Part shown: positions 7,564 to 17,097 of the stretch, piece after piece | How the letters are laid out: each line of letters starts with the position of its first letter | Position numbering within the stretch: position 1 is the stretch's first letter | Source: an uncultured Bacteroidales bacterium | GTDB lineage: Bacteria > Bacteroidota > Bacteroidia > Bacteroidales > Lentimicrobiaceae | DNA length: 19,188 bases | Assembly (NCBI GenBank): GCA_937864935.1 | Contig: CALMDN010000522.1 | Coordinates: forward strand, 1 to 19,188 | Reading direction: 5' to 3' | The notes under the pieces: model-generated | The model's database searches: none | The model's input: the letters and a program-made list of their open reading frames with translations, nothing else | What the model was told of the DNA's origin: nothing | Made by a program: the position numbers and the translations under genes

Positions 7564-9117
7564 TTATCTGAAAGCAAGCTTATTGATGTAGAAAACGTTC
7601 TTGTTGTTTCTCTCACTCTGGTAACTGTTGCGGAGGTTCTGATATCCGAAAACGAGGAAATAATTGCCATACCAGAACATCATCTGGCTGTTGGAATCGG
7701 TGTATATTTTGTCGCGTGATCCGAGCGGGGCTATATCGGCATAATCAATGCTGCTCTGCTCACCGCCCTGACCAAGGGTTCTGGAAGCTATTCGGGCATC
7801 GTAGGGGTACGATAACACCAATCCTTCGGTATCTTCCCAGGCCAGCACCTTTTCTCTGATATCCTGGGTCAGCATGTTGCGTAATTCAAAATCGGCGTTC
7901 CATTTCATGCTGCCGGTTGAATCAAATCCTGAAATAAAGGTGGTCAGATAGCGGTAACCTTCGAAAACCGAATAGGTTGATGGATAGGGCCTGCCATAAT
8001 AGTCGTAAACCATGGTGGTCACAGTTCTGTATTCCGGATAAAAGGCTTCGGCAATAAAAACGTATTCGTTCTTCCACCTGAAGACATCATGCGTTATCAG
8101 GTCATGATCAATCGAAAGGTCCTTCTGGGATCTTTCAGCCTTGTTGGTTCCGCGGCGGATAGTCAGGTCGGAAGGACGGCGCAGGTAGCGGTAGAAATTC
8201 TGGAAATCGGTAAATTCGTAAAACTGGTTGTTTATTTCCACATTGTTTTTGATCAGAACGGAGAAAAAGCCGGTAGAAGACACCCCAAGGGATTCCGTTC
8301 CGTTAATCATTCTTGTACGTGTGTTGTGTCCGAATGAACCGATTACCAGGTCGGTGGTTGCATCCACGGGATAGGAGAACGCAGTATTTATAAGGTTGTT
8401 GTCGCCAAACCTGCTAAGTTTCAGTTCACTGATTTTCTGTCCGTTTTCATGGGTTTTGACCAGATAATACTCTCGTTTTCGTGCCGAACCGGTTGTCCGG
8501 AGGATAGCGGAAACAATTCCGGATGCTTCGTCAAGGTTGAGGGATTCAATAACAACATTTCCCTGTATGTTCTGTTCTGTGGAGGAAACCAGGCCTGACT
8601 GAAGATTGTAGACGATCAGCATTGACTGGTCGTCGCGGGTATTGAGTCCGGCGACTGCTATCCGCTCCGAAATATCAAACTGCGAGAATTCTGATTTCGA
8701 CGGAATATTAAAACCAACAATTCTATGGGATGAATCTGCAACATTGACATCTGCAATCCGTAGATTCTCTGACAATTCACCCTTGGGTGAATACCAGAAT
8801 CCGATCATGTGATTTCCGGCATAAAGTGCTTCGGCAAGCACAAATCCCCGGGGAAGTGGAATGGACTTCCTCCAGATTTCTTTCAGACTCCGGTCGAGGA
8901 AAGCAGCAATCCAGAGCATATTTCCCCGTTCATCAGTTTCGGAGCTCAGGTAGATCACCATTACACCATTGCTGCTGCAAGGAACTACTTTATATATCTC
9001 AGTATCGTCTTTCACAGGAATTTCCAGTCTTACCGGACGGTTGTTCTGCGCCATGGTTTGCATCAATCCGGAAACTGGCAACAGGAAAAGAAGCAGTATA
9101 TAAAGTCTGAGCGTCAT
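7564..9117 (-). CDS. Secreted protein of unknown function
   Basis: This 517-residue protein starts at ATG 9117 with a signal peptide (hydrophobic residues about 5-20, likely cleavage after TMA near residue 23), so it is exported. I do not recognise the family. The rest is beta-rich, with repeating strand-turn patterns such as NMLWIAAFLDRSLKEIW, MLIVYNLQSG and YYLVKTHENGQKI that resemble a beta-propeller of a cell-surface or periplasmic protein. It has one cysteine in the mature part and no evident catalytic motif, lipobox or C-terminal sorting domain. It sits 129 bp downstream of dnaK on the same strand, behind a probable dnaK terminator, so it probably has its own promoter. The gene and export signal are well supported; function is unknown. 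Confidence 0.8.
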   Translation of the reverse strand: MTLRLYILLLFLLPVSGLMQTMAQNNRPVRLEIPVKDDTEIYKVVPCSSNGVMVIYLSSETDERGNMLWIAAFLDRSLKEIWRKSIPLPRGFVLAEALYAGNHMIGFWYSPKGELSENLRIADVNVADSSHRIVGFNIPSKSEFSQFDISERIAVAGLNTRDDQSMLIVYNLQSGLVSSTEQNIQGNVVIESLNLDEASGIVSAILRTTGSARKREYYLVKTHENGQKISELKLSRFGDNNLINTAFSYPVDATTDLVIGSFGHNTRTRMINGTESLGVSSTGFFSVLIKNNVEINNQFYEFTDFQNFYRYLRRPSDLTIRRGTNKAERSQKDLSIDHDLITHDVFRWKNEYVFIAEAFYPEYRTVTTMVYDYYGRPYPSTYSVFEGYRYLTTFISGFDSTGSMKWNADFELRNMLTQDIREKVLAWEDTEGLVLSYPYDARIASRTLGQGGEQSSIDYADIAPLGSRDKIYTDSNSQMMFWYGNYFLVFGYQNLRNSYQSERNNKNVFYINKLAFR

Positions 9118-9173
9118 ACAGCGGTTCAGTGTGGATGTAAAGTTACAAATTTCAGCAACAGCTTACAGCCATA

Positions 9174-9204
9174 AAATACGGGAGGCAAGCTTGCGCCTGC
9201 CTCC
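9174..9204 (-). terminator. Probable terminator of dnaK
   Basis: On the minus strand, GGAGGCAGGC and GCTTGCCTCC pair over 10 bp (one G-T) around a GCAA tetraloop (stem 9204-9181), followed by CGTATTTTA. The T-tract is offset by three bases, so efficiency is uncertain. It begins 42 bp after the dnaK stop. Confidence 0.55.
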
Positions 9205-9246
9205 TGCTGCAAATTTCATGCTGAAAAAATGCCGGAATTCTGAAAA

Positions 9247-11166
9247 TTACTTAACTTCTTCGAAATCGACATCAGTTACTTCCTGATCAGGTGATTTTTT
9301 CCCGGTTCCGGCATCACCGGCAGGACCTTCCTGCGGTCCGGGTCCCGGCTGCCCCTCCTGATTCTGCGTAGCTTTGTACATCTCCTCACTGGCAGCCTGC
9401 CAAGCGGTATTGAGGGCTGCGAGTGAAGCATCAATTCCGGCAAAGTTACGGTTCTTGTGGGCTTCCTTCAGATCGTTCAGGGCGCTTTCAATCGGAGCCT
9501 TCTTTTCTGCAGGCAGTTTGTCGCCAAACTCCTTGAGCTGCTTTTCTGTCTGGAAAATCATGGCGTCGGCGCTGTTGACTTTATCAACTTCTTCTTTCGC
9601 CTTGCGGTCGTTCTCAGCATTGGCCTCGGCTTCTTCCTTCATCCGTTTGATTTCGGCTTCTGAGAGTCCTGAAGATGCTTCGATGCGTATCTGCTGTGAT
9701 TTTCCTGTGCCCTTGTCTTTGGCTGATACATTGAGAATTCCATTGGCATCGATGTCGAAGGTGACCTCGATCTGCGGGATACCGCGTGGTGCAGGGGGAA
9801 TCCCGTCAAGATGGAAACGTCCGATGCTTTTGTTGTCGCGGGCCATTGGCCTCTCACCCTGAAGCACATGGATTTCAACCGAAGGCTGGCTGTCGCTGGC
9901 TGTTGAGAATACTTCTGACTTGCGGGTAGGAATGGTTGTGTTCGACTCAATGAGTTTGGTCATAACGCCACCCAGGGTTTCAATACCCAATGAGAGCGGT
10001 GTTACGTCGAGCAGCAGCACATCCTTCACTTCTCCGGTAAGCACACCTCCCTGAATAGCAGCTCCGATGGCGACAACCTCGTCAGGGTTAACACCCTTTG
10101 AAGGTACTTTTCCGAAGAAATCCTCCACCACTTTCTGGATTGCGGGAATTCTTGTTGACCCACCCACCAGAATTACTTCATCGATATCGGAAACAGAAAG
10201 CCCGGCGTCTTTGAGTGCCTGTTTACAGGGCTCAATGGTTGCACGGATCAGCGAATCGTTGAGTTGCTCGAATTTTGCCCTTGAAAGTGTGCGCACAAGG
10301 TGCTTCGGGATTCCGTCAACCGGCATAATGTATGGCAGGTTGATCTCGGTTGAGGTAGAACTTGAAAGCTCAATTTTTGCCTTTTCGGCTGCTTCCTTCA
10401 GGCGCTGCAATGCCATGGGATCCTTACGGAGGTCGATCCCTTCATCGTTTTTGAATTCGTCGGCCAGCCAGTCGATGATCTTGTGATCGAAATCGTCACC
10501 ACCGAGGTGGGTATCCCCATTGGTCGATTTCACCTCGAATACACCTTCTCCGAGTTCAAGAATGGATATATCAAAAGTTCCGCCCCCAAGATCGAAAACG
10601 GCAACCTTCAGGTCGTGACTTTTCTTGTCGAGGCCATAGGCAAGCGCTGCTGCCGTTGGCTCATTGATAATACGTTTTACCGTGAGACCGGCAATCTCTC
10701 CGGCCTCTTTGGTTGCCTGACGCTGTGAATCGCTGAAGTATGCAGGCACGGTAATAACCGCTTCTGTAACTGTCTGACCAAGATAGTCTTCGGCAGTTTT
10801 CTTCATCTTCTGGAGCACCATGGCTGAAATTTCCTGGGGAGTATAGAGACGGTCGTCCACCTTTACCCGCGAAGTGTTGTTGTCGCCCTTGACAACCTTG
10901 TAAGGCACCCTGCCGGTTTCCTTGGTCACCCTGTCAAAAGTCTCACCCATAAACCTCTTGATCGAGAATATGGTCCTTTCGGGATTGGTTATGGCCTGAC
11001 GCTTGGCAGGATCGCCTACCTTGCGCTCTCCGTTGTCAGTAAATGCTACGATGGAAGGAGTCGTGCGACGGCCTTCACTGTTGGGAATCACTACAGGTTC
11101 ATTACCCTCCATTACGGCCACACAAGAGTTGGTAGTTCCCAGATCAATTCCAATTATTTTTCCCAT
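9247..11166 (-). CDS. dnaK: Molecular chaperone DnaK (Hsp70)
   Basis: DnaK is the ATP-driven cytoplasmic chaperone that works with DnaJ and GrpE. The 639-residue product has the Hsp70 nucleotide-binding signatures: GIDLGTTNS (6-14), FDLGGGTFD (191-199) and VGGSTRIP (334-341). The interdomain linker is [11 protein letters not shown] (382-392), followed by the substrate-binding domain, the helical lid, and a G/P/Q-rich tail ending DVDFEEVK. I chose ATG 11166 ([10 protein letters not shown]) because the phosphate loop must lie close to the N-terminus. The frame extends 22 codons further to 11232, but that part has no Hsp70 similarity. No CIRCE element was found upstream, and neither grpE nor dnaJ is adjacent. 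The gene is intact. Confidence 0.98.
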   Translation of the reverse strand: MGKIIGIDLGTTNSCVAVMEGNEPVVIPNSEGRRTTPSIVAFTDNGERKVGDPAKRQAITNPERTIFSIKRFMGETFDRVTKETGRVPYKVVKGDNNTSRVKVDDRLYTPQEISAMVLQKMKKTAEDYLGQTVTEAVITVPAYFSDSQRQATKEAGEIAGLTVKRIINEPTAAALAYGLDKKSHDLKVAVFDLGGGTFDISILELGEGVFEVKSTNGDTHLGGDDFDHKIIDWLADEFKNDEGIDLRKDPMALQRLKEAAEKAKIELSSSTSTEINLPYIMPVDGIPKHLVRTLSRAKFEQLNDSLIRATIEPCKQALKDAGLSVSDIDEVILVGGSTRIPAIQKVVEDFFGKVPSKGVNPDEVVAIGAAIQGGVLTGEVKDVLLLDVTPLSLGIETLGGVMTKLIESNTTIPTRKSEVFSTASDSQPSVEIHVLQGERPMARDNKSIGRFHLDGIPPAPRGIPQIEVTFDIDANGILNVSAKDKGTGKSQQIRIEASSGLSEAEIKRMKEEAEANAENDRKAKEEVDKVNSADAMIFQTEKQLKEFGDKLPAEKKAPIESALNDLKEAHKNRNFAGIDASLAALNTAWQAASEEMYKATQNQEGQPGPGPQEGPAGDAGTGKKSPDQEVTDVDFEEVK

Positions 11167-11345
11167 CTGTATCGGATTTAAATTTTTGTTTCTTAGCCGC
11201 AGTTTGTCAAGGACTATGCCAATGAATGCCATCAGGCGGCTGAGCAGTGAATAAAAAATCGGAGTGATGTATTTATGTTACAATATATCAGCTATTTACA
11301 AAAGATTATCATTTACTTCCACCTGTGCATTCGTCTTGAATGGCA

Positions 11346-11374
11346 TAAAAAAATCTGACGAAATGTCAGATTTT
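11346..11374 (-). terminator. Intrinsic terminator of the 11401-12420 lipoprotein gene
   Basis: Arms at 11374-11365 and 11359-11350 pair perfectly over 10 bp (core AATCTGAC/GTCAGATT) around a 5-base loop. On the minus strand it is followed by a run of T. It begins 26 bp after the stop codon. Confidence 0.8.
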
Positions 11375-11400
11375 CAGAAATTATCGAGGATGTGATTTTC

Positions 11401-12420
11401 TTAGTTACCGATTCTGTCGACAAATTTTATGTCTTCGGCAATCAGGCGCTCTTCGGTTCTTGTCCCGATTGGTACAGACAGCGTTTTGGTATACCTGCAT
11501 GAGAAGAGTCCATATCCGTTCTGAATATTGGTGTATTCTGCCTTTTCCTGCAGCAGGTCGGAGGAAGGCTCATTCACTTCCATGTAAGTGTTCAGTTCAT
11601 CACCGGCTACGGCAAACCTGAATTCAGCCCTGTCGATCAGCCGTGAGGTAACTGAATTTTCGCGGTCGTCTTTGTAAGGGATCAGGCTTTTGCAGATGGG
11701 ATATAGATTCTGGGGGTCGTAGAGTATTTCAAGCAATTCGCTTTCAACAATGCTGCTGGCTTTCACAGAGCTGAAGTCCCAGTCGATGTAGCGGGGAATG
11801 GTATCATACAGGTTGAACACCTCATCAAACCAGATGCGGATGGTAACGTTGTACCTTCGCCCATCGATGGCAGAATACCATTTGATGCGCTGGTTGTTCT
11901 CACTGATAAACTCAATTTTGGTGACACCCGGATTGGGGGTATCGATCGAGAAATCTTTCACGAGCGGCGTCTGTGCCTTTACCACCTTGCCGGTGAGCTT
12001 GTTTCTGATCTCGAGGTGATAGGTGTATTGTTTTTCATTGATGTCGGAAGGAATTTTGAAAGCTGCCTTATAAACCACCTGCTGCGGATAGTAAAACACA
12101 CCGGGTTCCTTGTTATAAACGGTGGTAGTATCGCACTGGAAAGTACGGGTGCTTCCTGTGATGGATTTTTCAACGAGTGTTACTTCAATGTTGGTGCCAT
12201 AGGAACTGGAATCGGCAATCTGGGCATAGGTATAGGCATTCCCGTCACCCAGAAATGCTTTGTTGATTTTTATGTAGTGTACCGAATCATTCTGGCTGAT
12301 AAGCCCGTAAACCACGGTAATGTCTTTCCATTCAGCAGTAACATCGATATCGGTTTCGCATGAAGCAAGGAAAGAAGCAACACCCAGGAGAATGAAAGCC
12401 CGCACAAGAAATGTTTTCAT
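11401..12420 (-). CDS. Lipoprotein of unknown function (possibly DUF4249-like)
   Basis: This 339-residue protein starts at ATG 12420. It has a type II signal peptide with lipobox LASC (lipidated Cys21), so it should be attached to a membrane, in Bacteroidota often the outer membrane. The opening of the mature part (ETDIDVTAEWKDITVVYGL) and the beta-rich body with many D/N-containing turns resemble the immunoglobulin-like lipoproteins annotated as DUF4249 or relatives. I cannot confirm that assignment by eye. No catalytic motif is visible. It is flanked by its own terminator downstream and a possible -7 element upstream, and is divergent from panB, so it looks like a single-gene unit between dnaK and panB. 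Confidence 0.82.
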   Translation of the reverse strand: MKTFLVRAFILLGVASFLASCETDIDVTAEWKDITVVYGLISQNDSVHYIKINKAFLGDGNAYTYAQIADSSSYGTNIEVTLVEKSITGSTRTFQCDTTTVYNKEPGVFYYPQQVVYKAAFKIPSDINEKQYTYHLEIRNKLTGKVVKAQTPLVKDFSIDTPNPGVTKIEFISENNQRIKWYSAIDGRRYNVTIRIWFDEVFNLYDTIPRYIDWDFSSVKASSIVESELLEILYDPQNLYPICKSLIPYKDDRENSVTSRLIDRAEFRFAVAGDELNTYMEVNEPSSDLLQEKAEYTNIQNGYGLFSCRYTKTLSVPIGTRTEERLIAEDIKFVDRIGN

Positions 12421-12454
12421 AGTTCAAAAGAGATTGGCAGTAACTAAAGGCAAA

Positions 12455-12462
12455 CAAAATTA
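12455..12462 (-). promoter_or_regulatory. Possible -7 element for the lipoprotein gene
   Basis: On the minus strand this reads TAATTTTG, fitting TAnnTTTG, about 35 bp before ATG 12420. No TTTG lies at the ideal spacing upstream. Confidence 0.4.
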
Positions 12463-12539
12463 CACATAATAAGTCAACCTGAGGAGGGTAATACAAAAAA
12501 CTTGCTTTGATTGCTCACAGATGATGCCGGCTGCTGAAT

Positions 12540-12568
12540 CTTGCCAAGTACAATAATATGTATCTTTG
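12540..12568 (+). promoter_or_regulatory. Probable promoter for panB
   Basis: TATCTTTG (12561-12568) matches the -7 consensus, with CTTG (12540-12543) 17 bp upstream as a weaker -33 element. Its position overlaps the more upstream in-frame ATG 12558, which supports translation starting at 12621. Confidence 0.55.
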
Positions 12569-12620
12569 CCGCTCATTGCAAAATCAGTTTGCGACACAAT
12601 TTAAACCCAAAACAATCCCT

Positions 12621-13448
12621 ATGGAGCCGAATGTTTCGAAGTTCGCCAACGTAAACAAGGTCACCACCCATGTTTTACAGGAAATGAAACTCAAAAATGA
12701 GAAAATCGCCATGCTTACAGCCTACGATTTCTCCATGGCCCGGTTGCTTGACAAAGCCGGGATTGATGTGATCCTTGTCGGTGACTCTGCCTCGAATGTG
12801 ATGGCAGGCCATACTTCTACCCTGCCGATCACCCTGAATGAAATGATTTACCATGCAACTTCGGTGATCAGGGGTGTAAAACGCGCGCTGGTGATCGCCG
12901 ATATGCCTTTCGGGACCTATCAGGGAAATTCAAAAGAGGCATTGAGTTCGGCCATACGCATCATGAAAGAATCGGGTGCAGATGCAGTTAAAATGGAAGG
13001 CGGAAGGGAGATTCTTGAGTCGGTCGACCGCATCCTTTCGGCAGGAATCCCGGTAATGGGACATCTTGGGCTCACCCCGCAATCAATTCACAAGTTCGGC
13101 ACTTATGTTGTCAGAGCTACCGAAGAAAATGAAGCCCGCAAACTGGTTGAAGATGCCCATCTGCTCGAAAAAGCCGGCTGCTTCGGGTTGGTTCTTGAAA
13201 AAATCCCGGCAAAACTGGCAGCAGAGGTCAGCCGGAGTATCAGAATTCCCGTAATCGGTATTGGTGCCGGTCCCGGTGTTGACGGTCAGGTATTGGTGTT
13301 GCACGATATGCTGGGAATTACCCAGGAATTTTCCCCCAGGTTTCTCAGAAGGTATCACAACCTGAGTGAGGAGATTCAGGGATCAGTAAGATCATACATC
13401 AGGGATGTTAAAACCCTTGATTTCCCCAACGAAAGGGAGCAGTATTAA
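12621..13448 (+). CDS. panB: 3-methyl-2-oxobutanoate hydroxymethyltransferase
   Basis: PanB makes ketopantoate from 2-oxoisovalerate and 5,10-methylenetetrahydrofolate, the first committed step of pantothenate (coenzyme A) synthesis in the cytoplasm. The 275-residue product covers the whole TIM-barrel family. The metal-binding acidic residues lie in LVGDS (Asp55), IADMPFG (Asp94) and KMEGG (Glu126). The catalytic Glu193 is in VLEKIP, and GHLGLTPQ and [15 protein letters not shown] are conserved. I chose ATG 12621 ([10 protein letters not shown]) over the in-frame ATG 12558, because the earlier one would fall on the promoter -7 element and adds 21 residues without similarity. The next gene follows after 98 bp with no clear terminator, so co-transcription is plausible. 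No other pan gene is in view. Confidence 0.97.
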   Translation: MEPNVSKFANVNKVTTHVLQEMKLKNEKIAMLTAYDFSMARLLDKAGIDVILVGDSASNVMAGHTSTLPITLNEMIYHATSVIRGVKRALVIADMPFGTYQGNSKEALSSAIRIMKESGADAVKMEGGREILESVDRILSAGIPVMGHLGLTPQSIHKFGTYVVRATEENEARKLVEDAHLLEKAGCFGLVLEKIPAKLAAEVSRSIRIPVIGIGAGPGVDGQVLVLHDMLGITQEFSPRFLRRYHNLSEEIQGSVRSYIRDVKTLDFPNEREQY

Positions 13449-13546
13449 CGGAAAACTGCCTGACAGCAGGAAACCCTTTCCATGGTTTCAGCTTGGTCAG
13501 ATTCAGGGTATCGGACCACTACCCTGCAGTTATGCACGAATTCGGA

Positions 13547-14239
13547 ATGAATACACATCCAGCTGTACTATACGAAGACAATCACCTGCTTGTAGTCAAC
13601 AAACAGGCCGGTGAGATTGTGCAGGGCGACCGTACGGGTGACGAGCCGATGACCGGAATGCTGAAGTCCTATTTAAAGAACCGTTACAACAAACCTGGAG
13701 AGGTCTTTCTCGGACTGGTGCACCGCCTCGACCGGCCGGTGAGCGGAGCGGTAATTTTTGCAAAGACCTCGAAAGCCCTCACACGGATGACAGCAATGGT
13801 AAAAGATCGCAGCATTGCCAAAACCTATTGGGCAGTGGTGGATGCTTGTCCTGTTCCTGAATCCGCATTGCTGGTTCATTTTCTGAAGAAGAATGAATCG
13901 CTCAACAAATCATTCGTAGTGAAAGAGGGCACCGCCGGGGCCAAAAGGGCAGAGCTTGCCTACCGGCTGCTTGCCTCCGGAAAAACCCTGTTCCTGCTTG
14001 AAATTGACCTGCATACCGGACGTCACCACCAGATCAGGGCCCAGCTGGCAGCCCTGGGATGCCACATCAACGGGGATTTAAAATACGGCGCCCGCCGTTC
14101 CAACCCCGATGGCTCGATCAGCCTTCATGCCCGTTACCTCGAGTTCATCCATCCTGTATCCAGGGAGCTTATCCGGATTACAGCCCCCTTGCCGGAAAGA
14201 CCTGAATGGCATATCTTTGATACTGAAAAGCAACCGTGA
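13547..14239 (+). CDS. RluA-type RNA pseudouridine synthase
   Basis: This 230-residue enzyme would convert specific uridines in rRNA or tRNA to pseudouridine. The catalytic motif HRLDRPVSG carries Asp62, and the family signatures LYEDNHLLVVNKQAG (8-22), TGRHHQIRAQLA (157-168) and GDLKYG are all present. There is no N-terminal S4 domain, so it is a short RluA-class protein (RluC/RluD-like core only). I chose ATG 13547, which places LYEDNHL 8 residues from the start as in relatives. ATG 13532 and a TTG at 13493 are in frame upstream and cannot be excluded. It lies between panB and the large peptidase gene on the same strand. The target site cannot be told from sequence. Confidence 0.92.
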   Translation: MNTHPAVLYEDNHLLVVNKQAGEIVQGDRTGDEPMTGMLKSYLKNRYNKPGEVFLGLVHRLDRPVSGAVIFAKTSKALTRMTAMVKDRSIAKTYWAVVDACPVPESALLVHFLKKNESLNKSFVVKEGTAGAKRAELAYRLLASGKTLFLLEIDLHTGRHHQIRAQLAALGCHINGDLKYGARRSNPDGSISLHARYLEFIHPVSRELIRITAPLPERPEWHIFDTEKQP

Positions 14240-14286
14240 ACATTCCCATCAGTACCGGTGTTACACGTAACCACACACAATAAACC

Positions 14287-17097
14287 GTGAAGAAAACCCT
14301 GCTTCTTTCCTTTTCATTGCTGTTCCTTCTTAGCTTTAGTGTCAGTGGTCAGTTCTACAGCATCGGTCAATCCAGGGCCGTATTGAAGTGGGAGAGAATT
14401 GAGAACGGGTATTTCAGTGTAGTATATCCGGCCGGACATCAGGCGAAAGCAGAAGAAGTGCTGAACGGTTTTACCCTGGCGGCTGAAGAGGTCTCCCGCA
14501 GCCTTGGGGTAAAGCCTCCCGTTGTTCCCCTTGTGCTGCATACCGGCAGCGCCATCTCCAACGCCTATGCTATCTGGGCTCCGAAACGCATTGAGCTGCT
14601 CAGCACCCCGCCCCAGGATTCCTACGCCCAACCCTGGATTCAGCAACTGGCCCTCCACGAATATCGGCATGCTGTGCAGCTATCTTCCCTGAACAGGGGT
14701 GTTACCCGTTTTGCAGGATTCCTTTTCGGACAGCAGGTTGCCGGTGTTTCTGCAGGCCTCTTTGTACCTAAATGGTTTCTTGAAGGTGATGCTGTCGTTT
14801 CAGAGACCTCGCATGGCTATTCGGGAAGGGGAAGAAACCCGGCGTTTCACCGTCCGTGGGTAGCCCAGCTTGCTGAAAAAGGAGCGTACAGCTTTCCCAA
14901 AGCTACCCTTGGATCATACCGTGATTTCGTCCCGGATGTATACACTACCGGTTATCAGATAGTTGCCACATCAAGAATGAAATACGGGCCCGGGCTCTGG
15001 GAAAATGCCATGAAAACCTCAGCCTTGAAACCCTGGCTGATTTCCCCTTTTAACAAGGGACTGAAGAGCGTATCCGGATTGAATAAAAAAGGCCTCTACC
15101 TGGAAGCAGTTGACTACCAGAACAAACAAACAGCCTCCGTTACGCAGGGTACAGGCCATAGAGTAATCCCAGCTGCAACAAAAAATCAGTATGTAAATTA
15201 CCTGAATCCGCAAAGAATAAACGATTCTGTGGTGGTTGCCCTTAAAAAGTCGCTTGGCAAACCTCCGTTGATTGTCGCTGTGAATGAAAATGGCCGAGAA
15301 AAGATACTCTGCACCCCAGGAATTATCCTTGACGAGCATATCTCTGCCGGAAACGGGCTGGTGGCATGGGCTGAATACCGGCCCCACATCCGTTGGGAGA
15401 CTGAAAACTACACAGAAATAGTGATTTACAGGGTTTCCGATGCAAGGATCCGGCGCCTTCCGCTGAAAGGCAGATTTTATGCTCCGGAAATCAGTCCCGA
15501 CGGTAAGCAGATAGCAGCCATTGAATACGATAAAGCAGGAAATTGCCGGATCATTGTTATCATGGAGGATTCTCTGCGCCATTATCCGGTACCCGTTGGT
15601 ATGCACGCTTCCACACCGGCCTGGTCTGCCGATCAGCGATCACTGGCAATGGTAATCCTTTCAGACAAAGGAAAATCCCTTGCCCTGCTCAGTCTGGGAG
15701 ATGGCAGTTTCGGCTTCCTTACCCCTTTCTCTTACAGGGAAATCAGCAATCCGGTATTCAACGGGGATGAGATCATCTACACAGAAACGTTTGAAGAGAA
15801 GAGTCAGCTTTTTTCACTTAACATAACTACAGGGAACAAACAGAGAATCACCGATGTCAGGTTCGGTGCAGATTATCCTTCTGTCCACAACCGGCAAATT
15901 CTCTTCAATGACTACACAGCCAACGGATTCCGCATCGGCATGGTGAATCCTGACACCCTGACAATGTTATCGGTGAGTGAAAACAGAAACAGCTGGGAAC
16001 TGGCAGAAGCGATGTCGGCCCAGGAAACAAGGCTTGATTTCAGCCGGTTGACCTCCGATACCGCTGTTAAACCGATGCCTTACAAAGAATGGAAGCACCT
16101 GTTCGGCATTCACAGCTGGGCACCGCTATACATTGATATTGGCGGGGAAACCGCCCGGCCCGGAGTTTCGGTTATGAGCCAGAACCTTCTGAGTACCCTG
16201 TTCATCACAGCAGGCTATGACTACAACCTGCAGGAAGAAACCGGCATGTGGAAGGCTGACGTCTCGTGGAAGGGCTGGTATCCCGAGTTCAGGGCGGTGG
16301 TTTCTCAGGGAAAAAGGGCTGCTACGGCCCTCAACAGCGAGGATCAGCCGGAACGGTTTACCTGGAATGAGACCAACCTTGACGCCGGCATCACCCAAAA
16401 CCTGAACCTTTCAAGGGGGGCATATACCGCAGGCATGTCAGGGAATGCTGATTTCAATTTCAGCAGGATTTCCCATGACCAATCCACCCCCGGTGACTTT
16501 ACCAGTGGTGATCTGACCGGATTGAGTTACCGGACCTCAGGGTATATCTATAAAAGACAGGCCTACCGCGACCTGGCACCCGGATTGGGAGTAAACATGG
16601 AGCTCCGCTTCCGGCACACCCCGTTCGGTCAGATTAAAGCCGGCGAAATCGTTGCTGCTCAGACGATGATATACCTTCCCGGACTGGCAGCCAATCATTC
16701 CATTTCCCTGTATGGAGGAATTCAGTTTTCCGATCCCGGCAAATACCGCTTTTCCAACCTTGTCAGCACCAGCAGGGGCTACTCTACAGAGATCAGAGGC
16801 AACGAAATACTGAGCTTCAAATTCGCGTACCGCTTTCCTCTGCTTTACCCTGACCTGGCCCTGGGGGGACTTTTTTACCTGAAAAGAATCCGAACAGGGT
16901 TGTTTTACGACTACACCATTGCAAAAAATCCTGATCCGCAGTCAGTTTATACTTCCTCAGGACTCGACATGGTTGGGGATTTTCATCTTTTCGGGCTCAG
17001 TATACCGGTGAGCGCGGGAATCAGAACCCTGTATACAGGCCTTGACGGTAAAGTAAGTACCAGTCTGCTCTTCTCGGTAAATTTTTATGATTACTGA
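14287..17097 (+). CDS. Secreted HExxH metallopeptidase-like protein with TolB-like propeller and C-terminal barrel
   Basis: This 936-residue protein starts at GTG 14287, 47 bp after the pseudouridine synthase gene, and has a signal peptide (about 1-21). Residues 122-128 read ALHEYRH, an HExxH zinc site, and WFLEGDA (163-169) offers Glu166 as the third ligand, as in gluzincin (peptidase MA-like) enzymes. Residues about 290-560 show repeated strand patterns such as YAPEISPDGKQIAAIEYD and STPAWSADQRSLAMV, typical of TolB/PD40 propeller blades. From about 605 the protein is beta-rich with amphipathic strands (LFITAGYDYNL, SFKFAYRFPLLYPDLALGG) and ends in an aromatic residue (NFYDY), consistent with an outer-membrane barrel. 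I infer an outer-membrane protease or processing factor; the substrate is unknown. The zinc motif is seen directly; the propeller and barrel are by pattern. Confidence 0.82.
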   Translation: MKKTLLLSFSLLFLLSFSVSGQFYSIGQSRAVLKWERIENGYFSVVYPAGHQAKAEEVLNGFTLAAEEVSRSLGVKPPVVPLVLHTGSAISNAYAIWAPKRIELLSTPPQDSYAQPWIQQLALHEYRHAVQLSSLNRGVTRFAGFLFGQQVAGVSAGLFVPKWFLEGDAVVSETSHGYSGRGRNPAFHRPWVAQLAEKGAYSFPKATLGSYRDFVPDVYTTGYQIVATSRMKYGPGLWENAMKTSALKPWLISPFNKGLKSVSGLNKKGLYLEAVDYQNKQTASVTQGTGHRVIPAATKNQYVNYLNPQRINDSVVVALKKSLGKPPLIVAVNENGREKILCTPGIILDEHISAGNGLVAWAEYRPHIRWETENYTEIVIYRVSDARIRRLPLKGRFYAPEISPDGKQIAAIEYDKAGNCRIIVIMEDSLRHYPVPVGMHASTPAWSADQRSLAMVILSDKGKSLALLSLGDGSFGFLTPFSYREISNPVFNGDEIIYTETFEEKSQLFSLNITTGNKQRITDVRFGADYPSVHNRQILFNDYTANGFRIGMVNPDTLTMLSVSENRNSWELAEAMSAQETRLDFSRLTSDTAVKPMPYKEWKHLFGIHSWAPLYIDIGGETARPGVSVMSQNLLSTLFITAGYDYNLQEETGMWKADVSWKGWYPEFRAVVSQGKRAATALNSEDQPERFTWNETNLDAGITQNLNLSRGAYTAGMSGNADFNFSRISHDQSTPGDFTSGDLTGLSYRTSGYIYKRQAYRDLAPGLGVNMELRFRHTPFGQIKAGEIVAAQTMIYLPGLAANHSISLYGGIQFSDPGKYRFSNLVSTSRGYSTEIRGNEILSFKFAYRFPLLYPDLALGGLFYLKRIRTGLFYDYTIAKNPDPQSVYTSSGLDMVGDFHLFGLSIPVSAGIRTLYTGLDGKVSTSLLFSVNFYDY

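Noticed and set aside
11167..11232. N-terminal extension of DnaK by 22 residues
   Set aside because: Hsp70 proteins begin a few residues before GIDLGTTNS, and the extension has no similarity; ATG 11166 fits.
11167..11345. CIRCE heat-shock operator upstream of dnaK
   Set aside because: I looked for TTAGCACTC-N9-GAGTGCTAA and found nothing close.
12558..12620. Upstream ATG for PanB
   Set aside because: It overlaps the -7 element TATCTTTG and adds 21 residues not seen in the family.
15019..15606. 195-residue minus-strand open frame opposite the peptidase gene
   Set aside because: It is a shadow of the well-supported plus-strand frame, with no start context or family features.
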